Assembly: GCF_014839805.1 (NCBI RefSeq)
Contig: NC_051130.1
Location: 9,796,001-9,860,000 of the forward strand
Direction: 5' to 3'
DNA length: 64,000 nt
Origin: Manduca sexta
Lineage: Eukaryota > Arthropoda > Insecta > Lepidoptera > Sphingidae
Below the pieces are notes generated by a model that worked only from the letters and a program-made list of their open reading frames with translations, searched no databases and had not been told where the DNA came from. The position numbers and the translations under genes are program-made. Shown in pieces: positions 1-12,300 of this stretch; positions within the stretch are counted from its first letter, which is position 1, and every line of letters starts with the position of its first letter.

Positions 1-130
1 TATTTATTTATTACAGTTTATATACAAAGAGTATAAAGGCGGACTTAATGCCGAAGGCATTCTCTACCAGTCAACCTTTAGGTGGTGCAGAGACTAAAGA
101 GGTAGGTACACAACGAGAGAAGGTTGTGGA
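1..130 (-). mobile_element. 3' end of a non-LTR retrotransposon
   Basis: On the minus strand the text reads ...GGTTGACTGGTAGAGAATGC, a small hairpin (GCCTTCGGC), AAGTCCGCC, and an (AATA)n tail at the window edge. I associate this with the 3' UTR of a common lepidopteran LINE. The 5' extent is unclear. Confidence 0.5.
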
Positions 131-2594
131 GAGAACATTAACAAAGAATACTGAAATCAATTAAAAATATAAAAAATACGAAATACTATTTAATACTGTT
201 TTAGTACAGCATAAAAAATTATAAAGAAATCTACGTAAACGGTATGGTATTAAAAACGTTATTACAGTACTCGACAATATAACTTATGCCGTGAGTATAG
301 TAAAGAGCTTTAAATATTACACGTGGAGCTACCGAACGAGAATCAACAAGTTAGTGACAAACCATCATATAGATAGCGGCGACAGAAACGAGACTATAAA
401 TCTAATTAATAATTTCTTTCTAAATATGTTACTTTCGTTGCCGATTATTACACATTTATCCACAGCTCGAAGATATCTACTGCCAAGTACTGTACCTCTG
501 GCCATTACGTCATAAAACAAGATGCTCGCGTAACTATATCAGTGCATGCAAAACAGTAACTATAAATAATGTAGACATAAAGAACAATAAGCAGATGTAA
601 TATCTTACGTCAACGCCAGCTCTAATAAAAATAATACCAATGCTTTACGGCTGAACGCAATAGATGACTGCACTGACGACAGATTTAAGAAAACAATTGA
701 AGAACAAATAAAACTTCGGACGAACAATATCCGAAAGCGTTAGGCTAAAATAATTACAGGTGTTATAGGAATTGTGATGTATTTAAATGTTTTTGTAGTT
801 AAAACATTATTTTTTACAGAACTAACACATTTAATAGGGTATTAGACTCATTTTTTTTTCTTTACTTTAATCAAATACGTACGATATATAAATTTTTACA
901 CAAAAAGAATGATTATTACATCAATAAATATCAACAAAGCCTTTGAATTTCGGTAGAAGGTGATAGTGTCATATAATTGGAAAGGAGACGCAATACGCTC
1001 ACGTGACGTCATCGAATATTATGATGCGATTGAAAGAAAGAGATGAACCGATAATCCCACCACGCGCACTCCTGCACATTGCAACTATTAAAATATGAAT
1101 TATTGCCTCACTGCATAATCTATTTCTATGCAGTTTTAACAGAAGGGCATCTTTTTCATTATATTTGCTGTTACGTATAGAATAATGTACAAAATCAAAC
1201 ATAGGAAAATACCCTATTCTAAGTTTGTGTTTCCAAAAAACGAGACAGTGCCTATAAGTCACCAAACATACTATGTGTTTTCAATTCAAAAACTCATACT
1301 AATATCGATAACCAAATCTTTGATTCTAACTGTATATTATTGGTCTTATAGGCCGAGTATAATGCCACCCACACATACTACAACTACTATAATAAAATTA
1401 TTGCCCTGAAGCTAATCTCTAAACTTCATAATGGAAGCGAAAATATAAGTTCGAAACATAAGTTCTCGAAATCATAAATCTATTTAAACTTGTATAAGGA
1501 CTATAACGGTAAAATAAAATATTGTTGTAATATAAAACACCCAACAGTGCCACAAATAGTTTTGCCAACACTAAATTACTCTGTCGTGACTTGTGAAAAA
1601 TAGGAATTTTAAACGACTTTCAGTGGGAGTATATCCTGACCTAAAACAAGTAGTACACAACACATGAAAATAAGTCGAAATTTCTCCTAACTTATAGCTT
1701 CTACCAACACCAGCCGTTTAATACTTTACACATTGAAAAGAACAAAAAGAAACCACACCACAATATAAATGTAAAGTTACCGTTCCATACAAAGCTAAAG
1801 ATAGTTTGGAAACACTATTTAACCGATCAAAGAGCAGTTGGCGGAAACTGCTCACCTAGCTGATCCGGCCAAATTTAGGATTCAATGTAGTTTCAAACTG
1901 TGAACTAGTTACAGATGAAGGTGGTTGAAAGAGGAACTCTATAAATGTAAACTTGTATTAGCTTAATGCGAAATTGTAGAAGGCTAGTACAGAATTGAAC
2001 ATTTACAAAGTACTTACGTAAAGTCAATTTCAATTTTTTTTTATCTGTGATCGATGAGACGATATATCAGTTCGGCTATTAGTGGCACGAATGACCAGAA
2101 ACAACAATTAACTAGACCTATCGGGTACCATCTATTAAAAATTACTCCTTTCTAATAAAGTAAACGTGTTCATATCAATAAAATGTCACTCGTCGCGGCG
2201 TGGCGCAACGGACGATAAGCGAGCCGGCTGCGAAATAAAAGGTCCAAAACCTACATCAAGACAAATGCCTATATGCTCATTAAATATTTTATTTCTATTC
2301 TGAATGTTCTTGCAAACACTAAAGTCCCTGGCACAAGACAAGTGACAGGACAATATGTTTCTGGTGGGTATATAAAGCAAGCCAATGACCTAGTTTACTA
2401 AGTTTATGACGCGGCCATCGCATTCATTAAACAGGTGACAAACAAGTTTTACAAACACCGGCTATCTGTTGAGTCAGCAATTTGAAACAGATTAACGATG
2501 TCTACCTTGGATCGTTGTGACGAAATTATGAGATCTACGGACTAAACTTTAACTCTGGACTCGATCCTTTAGTTTAGAAGTATTGTAAACTATA
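131..2594. other. No gene recognised
   Basis: AT-rich sequence with only short ORFs of biased composition. Near 2190-2260 a GC-richer patch (ctcgtcgcggcgtggcgcaa) faintly resembles a SINE head. Confidence 0.5.
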
Positions 2595-2928
2595 ATATAA
2601 TATTAGCCCTGTATTATGTACTGTCCCACTGTTGGGTATGGGCCTCCTCTACTACTGAGAGGGATTAGGCCCTAGTCCACCATGCTGGCCCAGTGGGGAT
2701 TGGTTACTACTACTACTTCACACACCCTCGAAAATTCCTATAGAGAATTTCTCAGGTATGCAAGCTTCCTCACGATGTTTTTCTTCGCCGTGAAAGCAAG
2801 CGATAATTCACAAAGAATACACACAATTTTTTAGAAAAGTCAGAGGTGGGTGCCCTTGGGATTTGAACCTGCGGACATTCGTCTCGGCAGCCCGTTCCAC
2901 ACTACCACCAACTAGGCTATCGCCGCTT
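2595..2928 (-). mobile_element. tRNA-derived SINE, family S1
   Basis: Read on the minus strand: head GGCGATAGCCTAGTTGG with box A, box B AGGTTCAAATCC near 2870, a body containing AAACATCGTGAGGAAGC-like sequence, and a 3' end AGTAGTAGAGGAGGCC...ATACAGGGCTAATATT with ATT-type tail. The same unit recurs at 35.6, 36.7, 42.5 and 47.8 kb in this window. Confidence 0.8.
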
Positions 2929-5900
2929 ATTGTAAACTATACTTGCATTCAAATAATGCTTTTGTGAAGTTTCTTTTTGAGTTGCAACATGAGGAAAAGT
3001 GAAATAAAATGCAGCTTATTGAACATTCAAAATCATGCGGACTAAAGAAAGTGTTTTATTCATTGGTTCTGCGTATTTGATGTTCGATTTAGCATATTAC
3101 GTTAATAAGAGATATATACATAGTTTTATGAAAGTAATGATATATGCTACTTTAATTAGACAACAGCCAGCTGGATCTGTTTTTCTTATAGATACGATGG
3201 AGTTACTAAGTTACTAAGGGTTAACTGGTCACATTTGTGCATTTACAGTTGTCATAACTTCCTCGAATGAAAAAGTCGAGCATAGTATGTTATAAGTAAT
3301 TCTATGGAATTACGATTTTAATTAATCAAGAATTTAATTAATATTTAGTAATCGGGTAATTAACTATCAATGCCTGTTACTTGAACATTAGAGATTACCC
3401 AAACCATTTCTACGACATCAATAATGTGCCGCAATAATAGTGTAATATTGTCCGCCTTACATAGTTGGCTAATTTCAATCAGCCATCCACAGTCCTCGGT
3501 TAATTACTTGTACGTTCCAGGAATATGGCAAACAGTGAGCAAAGTGTTAATATACTTCAAAGTAGCAATTTCTATGAAACCTCAGCAGCCAATCGCACAA
3601 AAGCAATTTTAATAACACCTTTATTATTATTGAAGCCGTAACAAATTCGGGAATATAAGAAAGAGAACGAGAGATTTCGCTACACCGCCTTAAGCATTCC
3701 TAAGTCGAAGATAAAACAATGGATATTACTCGCATTATGATTTCATGCAATGGCTCCTGCCGAAGATTTCCCCTGTTAACGATAATTTGCGCTCATTCCT
3801 CTCCGGGGGGATCATCTGTACACCGCTGCTGATAAAAATCGCATTACCCTTAATTGGTTTCGCTGCGATTGGAAATCATTATCGTGGGGTTATTATGGGT
3901 TTTTTTATAGTATTACAAACACGATTAGTGCGTGTTAACGTTTGAAGTGGACGGTAATGAGCTTGTGTAGCGATAATTGCGTTTTTAATTGGCGTCAGAA
4001 TACTAAACAAGGAATAATGATGGGTTGAATACATTCATTTGCTATATCTTATAACAGAAATAACTTGATTAGTGGTTTGAAATGCAGTCCGTCAAATGTT
4101 AGAATATAGAATTATGGAAGAGCCCCCTGAGGTTACCTAAACTGATTAATTACCATTTTTGGCACTACCTCAGCTGACCAATTCATATTGAATTTGGAGT
4201 AAGCTAGTCGTATATTGCCAAGAACAATCTTAATTTGAAGTGGATGATATCGAGAACGGAAAGGCAACAAATGAATTTAACAATTTAGAAATCGTACTCA
4301 ATTTCTTTTAGCAAAACTTATGGTGATTATCTGATCAAATATTAATTCTACTGTGGTTTTCATGATCCAATAAAAACTGTTTCAACACGGCCTCTAGCAA
4401 GTGGGTGTGACATACTCAAATGACGTGCTAAAGTTCATCCAAAATGCGTATAAACGAGACGTTAAACTAGATCCGGTATACCCACACTATAGTTTTAGTA
4501 TTTTTAGATTGGTCTTTTTACGCGAACGACGTCGTGTGCGGTAATGAGGCGTGGGTCTAACACAGGGTTGCCATACGTCCCGGAATACCCGAATATTTTG
4601 AGGCTTATAATATTGTCTACGGTAATAATTTTAGTGGATAACATGGGCAAAACGAGATTTAGTTATTTAGACCTAAGATAAATACATGAAAGAAAAATGA
4701 TTATGGATTTTTTATGAACACGTGCGCATAAGCAACATAAGTTTAAAATTTCTTATCGGCTTCTAGTAGTCGTGGCAACCCTAGTCTAATATGTTATAGT
4801 GAAACGTGGGCGATGAACCAAGACCTTTATCACCACCATAAAATAATTTAGTTTTGTGACAATCCTTGGGAATTCGCAACGAAATTCTCAGCTCATGAAT
4901 ATTAAACATGTACTCCTTTGATGCAAAAATACAACAATGAATACAAACGATGAAATCATTTAAATTTTATGGTTATGGTAATACATTCTTTAGTGCAACG
5001 TCAATTGTGTTCATTTCTAAATTGACGTTGTCGTTTTTACCTCAAAATTAATTTAAGAGACAAATGATATTATCACTCGTATAAGCGAATTTTCTTAGTC
5101 AACATTTCTACATAATGCATTAGCGTATCAAGTATTTTGGCGTATAAATAGAAAGTTCCATGAAGCCGTTAAGTGTCACTTCAAAAACCAGACCTCACGT
5201 TTGTCAGCTATGACTACAGTTACGCTAGACACCGCCTGTCTAACTAAACTAATCAGGTACTAAGTTGCTATTCCACAATCAAAATGAAAGCAATACACCT
5301 AATAGAGATAATTCTGGTCCAGACTAAAGAGATACAACTTTTTGGCCTTTTAGTCCTTCAAGAATCATAGTTCTGACACCAGAAACAGACATTTGTAATC
5401 ACAACATTTGCCCTTATGTAAAAATAAAGGCTGTTTCAAAGTTGGCTCAAAATACGCCGTACCATATGGAGTATAAAGTATAGTATTGTGTATTTTCATA
5501 TACAAAATATTTTTCTCGCGGCTTCACTGAACGAAATAGTTTTTCGGGGAAAAATAAAGGGTATATTGCCATTGAGCCTGATACCATTATATAACATAGA
5601 TATTTTTTGTTTACCTACTCATAATAAAGTGTAACTTATTCTAATTCTAGAAGTTTCATGTTTTATTATCCACCCATCCACCATAGAATACGCAATCATA
5701 TATTTGAAAATTTCCTTAACCTAAATAACTGAACACTTTAAACAGAAATAGGGAACATTATTGCTTAATCGGCAAAAGCGGCACCGCAGCACCGCAGGAA
5801 ATCGCATCAACGATTCATTCGTTCAGAAAAATCGAAATAAACTCGACTTTCCGCCAATTTGCTTCGGCGGTACGGCTTTTAGGTCAATCGTGTGCGTCAC

Positions 5901-6035
5901 GCATAACAGAGGACTGAGGAAGTAAGCCCTCACGCCATAATTTGATAACATGTCAAGGGCCGCGGAATATCTGAAGGGCATCACACGATTAGGAGACCCC
6001 TGTGGTTTGCATTGACAAGTTTTGTTTAAAGGGTG
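2929..6035. other. No gene recognised
   Basis: AT-rich DNA with small ORFs only. A decayed retrotransposon fragment (tctcgcggcttcactg...ttttcgggg) is visible near 5510-5600. A GC-richer unique patch at 5770-5930 shows no splice-bounded frame. Confidence 0.5.
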
Positions 6036-6401
6036 TTAAGGCGATACCTCAAGGTCCATTTTCATACATTTTGTTTCGGCTTTAATCTGGGTAACTAAAC
6101 AAGTATTGGCAAGTAAAGAATTTAAATTCACGTCTAGTTAGTGATTAGTTCTCGCAGTTGAAAGAAAAATGTAATAATAATTAATAATCATGGATATTTC
6201 GGCCTTTAAAATTTCGTCATATTAAATTTTAAAGGCCGAAATATCCATGATTATTAATTATTTTACGTTTTTCTTCAACTGCGAGAACTAATCACTAACT
6301 AGACGTGAATTTAAATTCTTTACTCTGCCAATACTTGTTTAGTTATCCAGATTAAAGCCGAAACAAAATGTATGAAAATGGACCTTGAGCTACCACCTTA
6401 A
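6036..6401. mobile_element. Palindromic MITE, TTAA-flanked (copy 1)
   Basis: Two arms of about 175 bases form a near-perfect inverted repeat around a short centre at 6217-6227. The outer ends are TTAAGGCGATACCTCAAGG (6036) and CCTTGAGCTACCACCTTAA (6401). Related copies lie at 8648 and 55803. TTAA at both ends suggests piggyBac-like target choice; no transposase is encoded. Confidence 0.85.
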
Positions 6402-7659
6402 GTTTGACGACAAAACAAAATGGGTTGATAATAATTTAGGAATTAATGTAATACAGTTTCTGTCTATTAACACTATTTGATGTTTCTACATAAGATATAA
6501 GGCGTACCTTTTTTTTTGTTTTTTTTTTTCTTTTTGTTTTCGTGGGTAAAATTCTCTTGGATCCCCGTCGTACATATGCAAGGTAGACGGGGTAAGACGT
6601 ACCTACTGTACAAAATTAATATCCTCAGGATGCAGGAATAAAATTAGTACCTTCCTTTCTTACCATGAAGAATTATATAGATTAATTGTGTTGACATCAA
6701 ATATTAACTCAAAAACAAAGGAATAAGGCGCCTTTTAAATGCGAAGTTTCATGCTAACTTTCAAAAGTGAAATTACTAAGTTTATTTCACTCCGCCGTGG
6801 ATGTTGCTCAAGTTGAAAGTTGCTTGTAAAAATAAAATGATTAATATTTTTTTAACATGAAGACTCCATAGATGTTTTTATTAAACCTCAAATTGTACTT
6901 AGTACTTACTATTTTTTTTACTTTATATTAGTGTTAATTTCAATAGGAAAAGGTAATTTGTTTTGTAGGGTTAATCCGGATCCAAATGATTAAATATTTT
7001 ATTCAATCAATATAATAGAGCCTCGCTTCCTAACCTGGGGATAATTACCCGTGCGGAGGTAAATCAGCTTTTTCACGGAAGTAACAACCTAATTATAGCA
7101 TCGTAAAATAAAAAAGTAACAGAGCTGATGTTAAAATTGTAAGCATGTTGTGCAATTTATGATTACTAAATATGTTTGTATTTGCTTGTATTGTTTGTTT
7201 TGATAACATATTGAAAGCGGGATAAAATTAGTTCTTCGCGTAAATCACACGCTTAACAATATTGAAAAGGTTAGGTGCCACTGTAATAGAGAGACCTATA
7301 CTTTCAACTAACATATTACAAAAATAATATTATGTACATTATTACTAGAAGAGACTGGTGGGCAGAGTCGGGAACAAGAACTTATAAAATACAAAATCAC
7401 GTTCTGAGTTTATTTTCCCCTCGTGTACGTTTGAATGTATGAATAAAGATGAATCTCGACATTAACAGTAATTTTACGGTTCAAACAACGTAGGTAAGTG
7501 GTCCATTGTAATTAACATTAGTTACGCGTAGTTTAAGATGCATGCCCTACAACTGCAACTGGCAATCTGAATTAGCTCTCTCAATAAATGTAAAATGTAC
7601 CCCAGACAATAAGAGGTTTTATCTATAATATTATTAAAACTTACGCGAGACATATTAAA

Positions 7660-7749
7660 TTAGTCAAAACAACACGGTTTTACTCACGTATACCGACCGA
7701 CCGACCCGACTACTTTTATACGTGAGTAAAACCGTGTTGTTTTGACTAA
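7660..7749. repeat. Perfect 33-bp inverted repeat (hairpin)
   Basis: The arms 7660-7692 and 7717-7749 are exact reverse complements (outer TTAGTCAAAACAACACGG, inner CTCACGTATA). The 24-base loop carries CCGA repeats. It is probably a foldback element core; a transcript would form a very stable stem. Confidence 0.85.
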
Positions 7750-7997
7750 GGTTTTATCTAGTTACAAGTGAACTTGGCCGGAAAAAAATTGGGATCCGAT
7801 AGTTACTAGTGGACTTCGGGAAAACGTTTTGGTGTCCGATGGCCAGGTTAAGGAAACGTTTGACACAAATATTCTGGAAACTGTGCCCGCTATAGTCATA
7901 GAGAAAGTAATGGCCGCCGACACTTCAAGGATAAAATTCACGAGGGAATGCTTCTAATAAAAATGTAAAAGATAAACAGGTAATTAATGTCAACAAC

Positions 7998-8260
7998 TGC
8001 CTCGGTGGCGTAGTTGTATTGCACGTCCGGTGCAATAGCGCTCTGAGGTCCTGGGTTCGAATCCCGGGTCGGGCAAAGTGATATTTGGCTTTTTCTGCTC
8101 AGTATCAGCCCGGAGTCTGGAATTTGTGCCCGATATGGCGATAGGCTCGCCCCCTATCACATCATGGGACGGAACATACTTGGCGAAAAGTGGGTGCCCT
8201 AGTTGCGCCTCTGCATACCCCTTCGGGGATAAAATGCGTGATTTTATGTATGTATGTATG
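7998..8260 (+). mobile_element. tRNA-derived SINE, family S2, with intact target-site duplication
   Basis: Head TGCCTCGGTGGCGTAGTTG (box A) and GGGTTCGAATCCCGGG (box B), body with GCTCAGTATCAGCCCGGAGT, tail (TATG)n. It is flanked by a 13-bp direct repeat TAATGTCAACAAC at 7985-7997 and 8261-8273, so it arrived by retrotransposition fairly recently. Confidence 0.88.
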
Positions 8261-8460
8261 TAATGTCAACAACACGGAAATGTTACTGTGAAAATTTAGA
8301 TACCAGCGCGGTAAGCAACAAGAACTGGAAACTTTTCTTATAACTAACCTATTTAAGTGTTTAAAGAGGATTTGGCCATCGAAAGTCAATATCAACCGTC
8401 GCTTATTTACAAAACAGCGTACTCATGGTAAAGCAATCAAACCGCTCATAATTGATGGCT

Positions 8461-8615
8461 AGGTGTTGAAAATGCGGTGTTGTGGCGAGCGGGGGCGCCG
8501 GACGCGTCACCGGAACTACAATCCCGCGCCGGAAGCCGCCGCGAGCGCCGCCTGCGCCCCTAAACGCGCTAACTGCGTTAGGCTTTCAGGCATAAACAAC
8601 GGACGTGCACGATGA
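8461..8615 (+). other. GC-rich island with a 47-codon ORF
   Basis: About 110 bases (8475-8580) are far richer in G+C and CpG than their surroundings. Plus-strand ATG at 8472 is open for 47 codons (MRCCGERGRRTRH..., then Ala-rich) to TGA at 8615; the opposite strand is also open across the island. This could be a small exon, a promoter core or a repeat fragment. Confidence 0.2.
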
Positions 8616-8647
8616 CGGTAAATACGCTTGCTACCTGGAGCTTATGT

Positions 8648-8896
8648 TTAAGGTTATAGCTTAAGCTTAAGGTTATAGCTGCATGGATATTTCGGCCTTT
8701 AAAATTTAATACGACGAAATTTTAAAGGCCGAAATATCCATGCATATTAATTATTTTTACGTTTTTCTTTCAACTGCGAGAACTAATCACTAACTAGACG
8801 TGAATTTAAATTCTTTACTTGTCAATACTGGTTTAGTTACCCAGATTAAAGGTGAAACAAAATGTATGAAAAATGGACCTTAAGCTATAACCTTAA
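8648..8896. mobile_element. Palindromic MITE, TTAA-flanked (copy 2, rearranged)
   Basis: The core CATGGATATTTCGGCC palindrome and the right arm match copy 1. The left arm is shortened and its end (CTTAAGGTTATAGCT) is duplicated. Right end AGCTATAACCTTAA at 8896. Confidence 0.8.
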
Positions 8897-8929
8897 GGGA
8901 CGTGTGAGCCAAAATGTTAGTAATAATAA

Positions 8930-9153
8930 CTGTTGCATTGTTGGGCATTGATCGTTACTACTGTGGGGGTTGATTTAGTCGATGACACTTGAAACCTGAA
9001 CCTTTGAAATTCTTACAGATTCTGAGGTTTATAGGTTTAAATATTTACATGTTAATTAACAATTAATAAGCCACATAACCAGGGCCTAGAGCCACGAACC
9101 TGAAGCCTTGGTCTCGGCAGGCAATTCTACTCTACTAAGTTATTGCTGCATAC
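8930..9153 (-). mobile_element. Decayed tRNA-type SINE
   Basis: On the minus strand a degenerate head (GCAATAACTTAGTAGAGTAG..) and box-B-like CAGGTTCG match family S1, and the far end keeps CCACAGTAGTAACGATCAATGCCC-like remnants. Heavily diverged. Confidence 0.45.
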
Positions 9154-9179
9154 AAAGTTTATTGTAATTAACGTTCAAC

Positions 9180-9392
9180 ACCGCTCTGACGTCACAGGTT
9201 GCAATCCCTAGTCAAGTAAAATTATATTGGGGTTTTCTGGTAAGTATCAGCTCGGTGTCTGCATTTGTGCCAGATATGGCAATAGGTTCACCTCCTGTCA
9301 CATCACGGGACGGAAGATTATGGTGAAAAGTTGATGCCATGATTGCGTCTTTATCTACCATTTCGGGGAAGTAGGTGTTTGTGCGTTTGCTG
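9180..9392 (+). mobile_element. SINE family S2, 5'-truncated
   Basis: Starts near box B (GTTGCAATCCCTAG) and keeps the S2 body (TAAGTATCAGCTCGGTGTCT, CACATCACGGGACGGAAG) and the CATTTCGGGG end. Confidence 0.7.
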
Positions 9393-12300
9393 TTTCAGTT
9401 AAGTCATAGCACCTACTGAGACAAATAGTTTATAGAAGTGACATCGGTAACCTATTTTTGGTCTCTGAAAATGCACATGTCACTTTCAGGATAAGATTCA
9501 CGAGCGTAGCTACAAATAGGGCAACTTAGTTTTGCTTTAGAAATCAGTAAAACTCGTGTGATGCCATCAAACAGACTATTTCGCCTAACACTTCAATATA
9601 AAAATAATTTATTCTTTCTAAAAATGTTGCAAAAGTAGGTTTAATGCAAAAGGTGAAAGCGTTATGCACATGTGCCACATAAAATTGATATCCTGCAACA
9701 AAACGTATACCGGTATTTTATCGCATAAACATTACGAACTTCATAATTGTGTGAATTCAATTGTTCGCTCAACACATAAACATATACGAATTTGCTGCAA
9801 AACTACAGTAAACGTATGATACTTTACAAAAATTATGAGACTCAATCGCTTAAGAACCTTTGACATTACCAAAAGCGCCCATAAATCTCTAATTAAAATA
9901 CTATGTCCGCTACACAAGTATTGAACTGTACACATTATCTTTAGAAATTGTCAAATCTCGTAATGTCCAGAATTACGCAGGAGTTCAAAATACAATAGTG
10001 TACACCTTTACAGCAGAAAGATTTGATGCCACGACGGCCTCACGCACACTAGAGACCTATCTGTCTACCTACCTTGGGATTGGGATCGTTATATGGCACT
10101 ATAACGAGAACTAAAACATGAACGCATTGTCCAAAACTGAAATTATGGCCGCCAACAATTTACCGTTGTAACATAAAAAATATTTTGTTACGCTATAAAT
10201 AAGAAATGTTTTTCCATGATAGTTGGTTCGGATGCATGTAAAAATAGTTTATCAAACAGCATAAATGATTTTACAGTTTACAAATGTACGTGCTTCGTTG
10301 TTTAAAATGTTATTTGAAATCATAGCCTACTAATTTTAAGACTAAAATATATATTTTAATTTCAAAAACCTTCAAGTTTACTATGGGGTTGACAGATTGG
10401 ATAAAATGCAAACTTATAAATCGCAAACTTGTCTTATTTCGATATTATATAAGATTCGAGTAAATATAAGAAATCATTATTGAAGAGTTGGTACTCGGTA
10501 ACAATACTAAAGTACTATGAATTAATAAAATCGTGGAATACACTGTACTTTCCCATTTAAAATAGGTTGGGTTACGTATTTTATGCAAAGTTTAAGCGTT
10601 CATTAGTTCGGTTAACTTCAGTGGAATAACTAAAGACCTACGTAAGGCTTCTTAAGCGGGAAAGTGTTGGAACTCGCGGCGAAGCTTTTTCTTCGATATG
10701 CGATATTAATATTTAATACTACACTTGAACCTGCGGCTATACAGGAAAATGGACGATATCTATAAATTTTTACCTACTCTTTAAAAATAAATGTCGAAAA
10801 TTAAATAAGCTTAAGGCTTGCAACCGTATGAACTTTTCGATGGTAATTCATAAATAATTCCTTATCAGCTTAGCATTCTAATATAGATTGCGTTTTTTCT
10901 AGGAATCTGATAATCTCTGACATGATACGCAATTTAACTACTATCTTCCAATTCCTGTGATACAGTATCGCCCCGAATCAGCCGTCTATATTAAATGTAA
11001 ACATTAAAAGATTAGTTACAGCGCCCAGAAATATAATTTGAAAGATTTAATAAGGAATCTTCAGTATAAATTCTGTTAGGACATTGTTCAGCTTGCAAGA
11101 ACAGTGATGTATTTGGCCATCCGTCCATCTCACACCGGCTATTCCACGGTTTCGATTGCGCTACAGCTCAATGCTGGTCAAATTACTGAGAGAACAATCT
11201 ATCTAAGTGCAAATGCATCATGTACAATAACATGCATGATTCATATCATTGTTCTAAAATTGTAAAGATCCCAACTATTTTTTTAATATACTGTTGAGCT
11301 GCTCTAAGCTGTGATCTTACTATTTTTTTTATTGGGAGCATCAGTCTTTTGTAAAAATTATAACGTCTGTGTTGATGCAACTTTTTGGGTTACTTTAACG
11401 GTCTTTGTGATTTGGATATCACAAATATATCGCTATAGTAACCCAAATATCGTCTAATGAAAATTATTTAACCTGTACATTTAGCTTAACATTTACTTTA
11501 CAAGAATTACCCTAACGTCAATTGCAACGTCAATATATTGGGATTTTGTCTGTTAAGCAATGCAAAAAATATATGAAAAGCGCACCGAATTGATTTATCG
11601 GGATAAATAAATTCTCTTTCGTGACTCGATGCACTTACCATATCTACATTCTACATATTACAAAGATCAGCTTCAGTATTCCTTGTAAACCTAAAACAAA
11701 GCTTCACAAACAGCCGAAACCAATGCCTTCAAAACCCTCTCACTTGACCGATCACTGGTCAGTTACATTGCGTTGGCTGTACACAGTAAGGCATTCGGTC
11801 CACCACGCGACGCATCCCATTCATCCAGATCGCCTATCTGGACCGCACCACAAAGGATTGTATCGACCAACGTACTGTACTCGTCTATTGTGAATACTGG
11901 ATTGTAATATTTGGTCTATAGTCAGACAGCAATGACTTTGGCGCGAATGTCGAGGTATTGCTCTTCTGGTTAATGGAATTGGATAGAGAATATTGTAAAG
12001 TAAAATTGATATTGTAAAGTTCAAAGTGTATGTACTTTGCCGTTTTTATATATTCCCAAAAATGAAATCATGTGGAAACTGGCTTTTTGAAGAATAAAAT
12101 TTACAAGGCATAAAAAAAATCCTGCTATTCTATAATCAATAAATTATACCTGAAATATGTCGATTCTTTGATTCTTTTTTTATATGATCGCGGCACAATT
12201 ACCCTAGTCCACCTGATGGTGAGTGGAATAGGATCCGAATAGTACTGACTGACTGTCCTGTTTGTTATGTAAAGACAGAAAATTGTACCTTTTCGCATTA

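Noticed and set aside
7998..8075. tRNA gene at the SINE head
   Set aside because: Box A and box B are present but no complete cloverleaf is seen, and the sequence continues into a SINE body with a tail and TSD.
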